A DNA stretch of 10,002 bases from Planktotalea sp. Lineage in GTDB: Bacteria > Pseudomonadota > Alphaproteobacteria > Rhodobacterales > Rhodobacteraceae. Position numbers and translations under genes: made by a program. The notes below the pieces were generated by a model. The model made no database searches and was not told where the DNA came from. It saw only the letters and a list, made by a program, of their open reading frames with translations. Location: positions 1 through 10,002 of the forward strand of contig JAHEGL010000032.1 in assembly GCA_024645145.1 (NCBI GenBank), given 5' to 3'. This document shows, piece by piece, positions 7,464 to 10,002 of the stretch (the stretch's first letter is position 1; every line of letters starts with the position of its first letter).

Positions 7464-7859
7464 ATGGAATTTCTCAATGTCTTGGTCGCAGCCATTGCTG
7501 GTTTTGGCGTCGGCGCAATTTGGTATGGCGTATTGTCCAAACCTTGGATGGAGGCATCTGGCGTCGCAATTGGTGCGGATGGCAAGCCTGCGAACAACGC
7601 CAACCCGATGCCCTACATCATGGGCTTTCTGGCGATGGTCCTTGTTGCAGGTATGATGCGCCATGTGTTTGAGCTCAGCGATATTGAAACCGTTGGCAAA
7701 GGTCTGATCTCGGGGTTCGGTATTGGTGTTTTCCTTGCCGCCCCATGGTTGATGATCTGCTATGGCTTTGCCGGTCGCCCGCTGCAGCTTTTGTTGATTG
7801 ACGGTGGTTATGCTGCCCTTGGAAGCGCTGCGATTGGGTTAATCCTGACCGCGATTTAA
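7464..7859 (+). CDS. DUF1761 family small membrane protein
   Basis: This 131-residue hydrophobic protein matches DUF1761, a family with no assigned function. The characteristic N-terminal segment GFGVGAIWYGVLSKPWMEASG (13-33) forms the end of the first membrane helix and its flanking loop. Three more hydrophobic segments follow: about 51-67 (YIMGFLAMVLVAGMMRH), about 82-103 (SGFGIGVFLAAPWLMICYGFAG), and about 107-130 (LQLLLIDGGYAALGSAAIGLILTA). This predicts four helices in the inner membrane. The ATG has AAAGGGA 8 bases upstream. The gene is separated from the EVE gene by 51 bases and may have its own promoter. It converges on the DUF2853 gene, with hairpins between. Confidence 0.87.
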   Translation: MEFLNVLVAAIAGFGVGAIWYGVLSKPWMEASGVAIGADGKPANNANPMPYIMGFLAMVLVAGMMRHVFELSDIETVGKGLISGFGIGVFLAAPWLMICYGFAGRPLQLLLIDGGYAALGSAAIGLILTAI

Positions 7860-7866
7860 GATGAGC

Positions 7867-7898
7867 AAAAACGACGGGGATGCGCGCGCCCCCGTCGT
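7867..7898. terminator. Perfect 9-bp hairpin downstream of the DUF1761 gene
   Basis: ACGACGGGG (7871-7879) and CCCCGTCGT (7890-7898) form a perfect 9-bp GC-rich stem with a 10-base loop, starting 11 bases after the DUF1761 stop. Position suggests a terminator for the plus-strand operon, but the bases after it on the plus strand are GC-rich. The A-tract at 7867-7871 gives a T-tract on the minus strand instead. It may serve as a back-up terminator for leftward transcripts. Confidence 0.6.
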
Positions 7899-8035
7899 CC
7901 CGCGTTGAAGACTCCCACAGCCGCCACGCTTGTAAACGGGATGGGTTGTCCAGACCTCGCTAAGCTGTTTAGACGTAAGCCACGACTTTCCCAAACTCCA
8001 AGTCATTCAAATAAATAGAAAATTTGAGCTATCCA

Positions 8036-8066
8036 AACAAAAAGGGCGCTCAGAAGAACGCCCTTT
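8036..8066 (-). terminator. Rho-independent terminator of the DUF2853 gene
   Basis: AAAGGGCG (8041-8048) and CGCCCTTT (8059-8066) form a perfect 8-bp stem with a 10-base loop. On the minus strand the stem is followed by TTTTTGTTTGG, a good U-tract. It begins 21 bases past the DUF2853 stop, a classic placement. Confidence 0.8.
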
Positions 8067-8087
8067 CTAATTCAAAACCGATAGATT

Positions 8088-8431
8088 TTAGCCGTATACA
8101 GCTTCTTTACCGAAATGCGTTGTCAGCATGTAATAAACAACTGCACGGTACTTGTTGCGCTCTGATTTGCCGTTAACTTCGATCACTTTGTTGATCGCGT
8201 CGATCAATTCCGGGCCATCAGACAGACCGAGTTTTTTGATGAGGAAGTTCTTTTGACTGTCTCAAGCTCGGAAGGTTGGCTTCCTGCAACGGTAGACGCA
8301 TCCGCGTTATAAATTGCTGGACCACAGCCAATTGTAACTTTTGTCAGCAAGTCCATGTCGGGCGTCATACCGCATTTGTTTTTCAGATCATCTGCATACT
8401 GAGCGATAAAGTCGTCACGTTTTCCGATCAA
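8088..8431 (-). pseudogene. DUF2853 family protein, interrupted by an apparent one-base deletion
   Basis: Read on the minus strand, the first half encodes a DUF2853-like N-terminus (GKRDDFIAQYADDLKNKCG, then MTPDMDLLTKVTIGCGP). At the four-base homopolymer at 8251-8254 the frame is lost: the direct frame ends at 8204 in an unrelated tail (RTSSSKNSVCLMARN). Adding one A to that run restores KKNFLIKKLGLSDGPELIDA, then INKVIEVNGKSERNKYRAVV and YYMLTTHFGKEAVYG to the stop at 8088. The repaired protein has about 114 residues, the usual family size. No function is assigned to the family. I chose the TTG at 8431 because GGGAG (8436-8440) precedes it by 4 bases and it aligns with the family's MGKRDD start; an ATG at 8491 would add 20 atypical residues. 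The rest of the gene and its terminator are intact, so the lesion is recent, a sequencing error, or less likely programmed. Confidence 0.85.
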
Positions 8432-8783
8432 GTTTCTCCCGTTTGCAGCCGCAACTGCATCTATTGCGCGTGTGAGTACCGAAGCTCGCAAAAGGTTAGC
8501 GATAATTACTTACAGATCAATGGGGATTGTCGTGCATGAATTCCCCCTAGTGGGCAAAACGACGTTTCAGAGACATCGTTGGGCCGGAAACGCGCTTCTC
8601 TCGTTCGAAGCCTTGTTCGCATGATATGATCCGTTCGAGACAGCATAGCTATACCCAGCGTGCAAATATCACGCTATCATCACGACTGGCATCTTATGAA
8701 GAAATACTGCTGCATGAGCCAAGCACTTTGACTAAAGATGCACAGTAACTGGTTGGGCTTTATCAAAAAAGCGGGGTGTCGAT
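8432..8783. other. Intergenic stretch between DUF2853 and the HD gene, no gene seen
   Basis: These 352 bases should contain the start signals of the two divergent flanking genes. Both strands are broken by stops and no family is recognisable. Visible structure is weak: a gapped GGGGATT/AATTCCCC pair (8522-8546), an imperfect 21-bp palindrome (8559-8579), and AGCGTG/CACGCT arms around a 7-base gap (8657-8675). No confident promoter or RNA gene was found. Confidence 0.5.
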
Positions 8784-9395
8784 ATGAGCGAAGCAAACAC
8801 AGTCTCTTTTACGCAGATGAAAGACGGCACTCAAGAAGACTATGAGCTGCTGGAAAAGCTTGAAAAGCCCTACCTCGCTTTGACCGCAGATCGCGTCCTT
8901 GATGAGTTACGCCGACAGGGTGAGGTATCGCTGGAGGGCTACAAAATCACACGCCTTGATCACGCCCTTCAATCCGCGACACGTGCGCGTCGCGACGGCG
9001 CTGATATTGACTGGATCGTCGGTGCACTTTTACACGACATTGGTGATGGGCTTGCACCGCAAAACCATGATCGCTTTTCCGCAGAGGTCATTCGTCCGTT
9101 TGTGCGTTGGGATGTATCTTGGGTGGTCGAGCATCATGGCATTTTCCAGATGCTTTACTATGGACGCCATTACGGTTGGGACGAAAATGCGCGCGATCAA
9201 TTCAAAGACCATCCCTGCTTTGACAGCTGCGCAGAGTTTTGCGAGCGCTGGGATCAATCCTCGTTCGACCCTGAATATGAGCAAGACTCGCTTGATAGCT
9301 TCGAACCACTCGTGCGCGAAGTGTTTGCTCGTAAAGCCTATGACGCAGCAATCATTAAAGAGGGCGTTGTAACGACTTTGACCACTCACCCTTAA
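8784..9395 (+). CDS. HD-domain metalloprotein (COG4341-like, PhnZ/MIOX-related superfamily)
   Basis: This 203-residue protein contains an HD-type metal-binding domain. The ordered ligands are H60 (RLDHALQSA), H84-D85 (ALLHDIGD), H95 (QNHDRFSAE), H117 or H118 (VEHHGIF) and D157 (ERWDQSSFD). The spacing of 24 between H60 and H84 and the H-D-x(3)-AE motif resemble the mixed-valent diiron oxygenase PhnZ and its COG4341 relatives. However, PhnZ's substrate-binding Tyr-Glu pair is not in place: Y53 stands where the Glu would be, and D88 replaces the His of HDxGH. A phosphonate substrate therefore cannot be assumed; annotation as an uncharacterised HD oxygenase or phosphohydrolase is safer. The conserved N-terminal KDGTQEDYELLEKLEKPYL and C-terminal FEPLVREVFARKAYD segments are family extensions. 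The ATG has a weak GGGGT site. It stands alone with no phosphonate genes nearby. Confidence 0.85.
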   Translation: MSEANTVSFTQMKDGTQEDYELLEKLEKPYLALTADRVLDELRRQGEVSLEGYKITRLDHALQSATRARRDGADIDWIVGALLHDIGDGLAPQNHDRFSAEVIRPFVRWDVSWVVEHHGIFQMLYYGRHYGWDENARDQFKDHPCFDSCAEFCERWDQSSFDPEYEQDSLDSFEPLVREVFARKAYDAAIIKEGVVTTLTTHP

Positions 9396-9440
9396 GAAGT
9401 AGGTAAAACAGAAAGCAAATTCTTGAAGTCGCCCCCGTCC

Positions 9441-9476
9441 CTCCTATTTCTGAGTATAACAATCAGAAAATGGGAG
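9441..9476 (+). terminator. Imperfect hairpin downstream of the HD gene
   Basis: CTCCTATTTCTGA (9441-9453) and TCAGAAAATGGGAG (9463-9476) form an interrupted stem around a 9-base loop, about 45 bases after the HD stop. The inner 7 pairs are perfect and an outer CTCC/GGAG block pairs around mismatches. There is no T-tract, so a terminator role is a guess. Confidence 0.3.
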
Positions 9477-9500
9477 CGTGGGAATGAAGAAGTATCGTAA

Positions 9501-9725
9501 GCCGTCGCAAGTGATATCGCACTCGATATCCCCGCTCAAACGCCCATACGCAAGCGCAGTGCCGGCGTTCTAAGCTCTCATGATCTTGCAATGCACGATG
9601 CCGACGGAACCGCGCTCGCGTTTGATCCCATGCAGTAAGGATGGGTTCGTGCTGATTGCAATGATGATTTGACACTCGCATAAGCAGTCTCATTTGACAC
9701 AGTACAGCCAAAACCACGCGCCAAG
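9501..9725 (+). pseudogene. Possible decayed coding remnant ahead of the GNAT gene
   Basis: Most of the 330 bases between the HD and GNAT genes hold no gene. From 9501 one frame, the same as that of the GNAT gene, reads like protein (DIPAQTPIRKRSAGVL, SSHDLAMHDADGTALAFDPM) up to a TAA at 9636-9638. It continues with GWVRADCNDDLTLA to a second TAA at 9681-9683, then open to the GNAT ATG. No start codon and no recognisable family are present. The codons resemble those of neighbouring genes, which is why I mention it, but a chance open stretch is equally possible. Confidence 0.2.
9667..9700 (+). repeat. Direct repeat ATTTGACAC, 25-base spacing, upstream of the GNAT gene
   Basis: ATTTGACAC occurs at 9667-9675 and again at 9692-9700, 26-34 bases ahead of the GNAT ATG. 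Each copy contains a perfect TTGACA -35 hexamer, but neither has a convincing -10 at 16-18 bases. It could be a tandem operator or chance. Confidence 0.4.
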
Positions 9726-10002
9726 ATGAATTCCGATTTGATCCCGCTTCAGCCGCAATACTTATTGCGTGCTTGGGGAGCTGGCGATCTGGAAACCTAC
9801 AAAGCACTACTGGATGATCCTGAGGTCTGTCACTTTATGCCAGAGGACTATCCGAACCCGTTTAGCGAAGATATGGCGATTGCTTTGATCGAGCTGTCGA
9901 ACGCAAGCAATCACCATCAGGTCTACGCAATCATGCGCGATGGCGATGTTGTGGGTCAGGTGCGTCTTGAATATGATGTTGAGCAAGACAACCCTTCAAG
10001 CG
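9726..10002 (+). CDS. GNAT-family N-acetyltransferase (RimJ/RimL-like), N-terminal part
   Basis: The frame opens at the ATG at 9726 and runs off the window after 92 codons. The N-terminus LIPLQPQYLLRAWGAGDLETY, with a Tyr-Lys-Ala-Leu-Leu-Asp-Asp-Pro-Glu-Val stretch, is the beta1-alpha1 region typical of RimJ/RimL-type acetyltransferases (a strand, an R-x(4)-D-L segment, then the DDPEV loop). YAIMRDGDVVGQVRLEYD matches the following strands before the acetyl-CoA loop, which lies beyond the edge. Such enzymes acetylate protein N-termini, antibiotics or small amines; the substrate cannot be told from this part. The ATG is the first possible start after an in-frame TAA (9681-9683), and no good Shine-Dalgarno precedes it. 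Confidence 0.8.
   Translation, partial: MNSDLIPLQPQYLLRAWGAGDLETYKALLDDPEVCHFMPEDYPNPFSEDMAIALIELSNASNHHQVYAIMRDGDVVGQVRLEYDVEQDNPSS

Noticed and set aside
7899..8035. Possible small RNA in the gap between the two hairpins
   Set aside because: I could not match it to tmRNA, SRP RNA, 6S or a tRNA (no TTCGA arm), and no promoter is clear.
8245..8260. Programmed frameshifting in the DUF2853 gene
   Set aside because: The four-base run is short for a slippery site and no downstream stimulatory structure is evident; a deletion or sequencing error is simpler. Kept only as a remote alternative.
8432..8491. ATG at 8491 as start of the DUF2853 protein
   Set aside because: The added 20 residues are unlike the family, while TTG at 8431 has GGGAG upstream and aligns with the usual N-terminus.
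9463..9807. A 114-codon minus-strand open frame opposite the GNAT start
   Set aside because: It overlaps the well-supported GNAT N-terminus, has no recognisable family, and its Arg/His/Cys-rich composition is typical of an antisense shadow.
1..10002. Mobile element, CRISPR, phage or defence island
   Set aside because: No transposase, integrase, spaced repeat array, terminal inverted repeats or defence-type domains were found; the genes are core metabolic and conserved small proteins.

Overview
The window looks like an ordinary chromosomal housekeeping stretch from an alphaproteobacterium, most likely of the Rhodobacteraceae (Roseobacter group). This rests on protein character and gene order, not on a database search: a heme-biosynthesis cluster carrying an alphaproteobacterial mitofilin (Mic60-like) gene between hemD and a HemY-type TPR protein, a tsaD-gpsA-yciI-EVE run facing the other way, and small DUF1761 and DUF2853 proteins. 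GC content is moderate. I see no IS element, phage gene, CRISPR array, tRNA or rRNA.

Left half, minus strand (read right to left): hemD (4589-3918), the mitofilin-family membrane protein (3845-2577), the HemY-type TPR protein with a C-terminal zinc ribbon (2565-1078) and glycerate 2-kinase (1074 to beyond position 1). The last two junctions are only 11 and 3 bases, so the four genes are probably one operon. It joins tetrapyrrole synthesis, a membrane-shaping protein and a membrane-anchored scaffold, with an enzyme of glycerate metabolism at the tail.

Middle, plus strand: tsaD, gpsA, a YciI-like gene and an EVE-domain gene (4668-7412) overlap successively by 4, 7 and 1 bases and look translationally coupled. 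hemD and tsaD diverge from a 78-base gap that must hold or adjoin both promoters. A DUF1761 membrane protein follows (7464-7859). It converges on a minus-strand DUF2853 gene (8431-8088) that carries an apparent one-base deletion. Two hairpins lie between them, and both have their T-tract on the minus-strand side.

Right part: a gene-free 350-base stretch, an HD-domain metalloprotein of the COG4341 type (8784-9395), a 330-base stretch that may hold a decayed coding remnant, and the start of a GNAT acetyltransferase (9726 to beyond 10002).

I found no convincing undescribed system. The best leads are the zinc ribbon on the HemY-type protein, the DUF2853 frameshift, the HD protein's altered metal-site neighbourhood, and the possible remnant plus direct repeat upstream of the GNAT gene.
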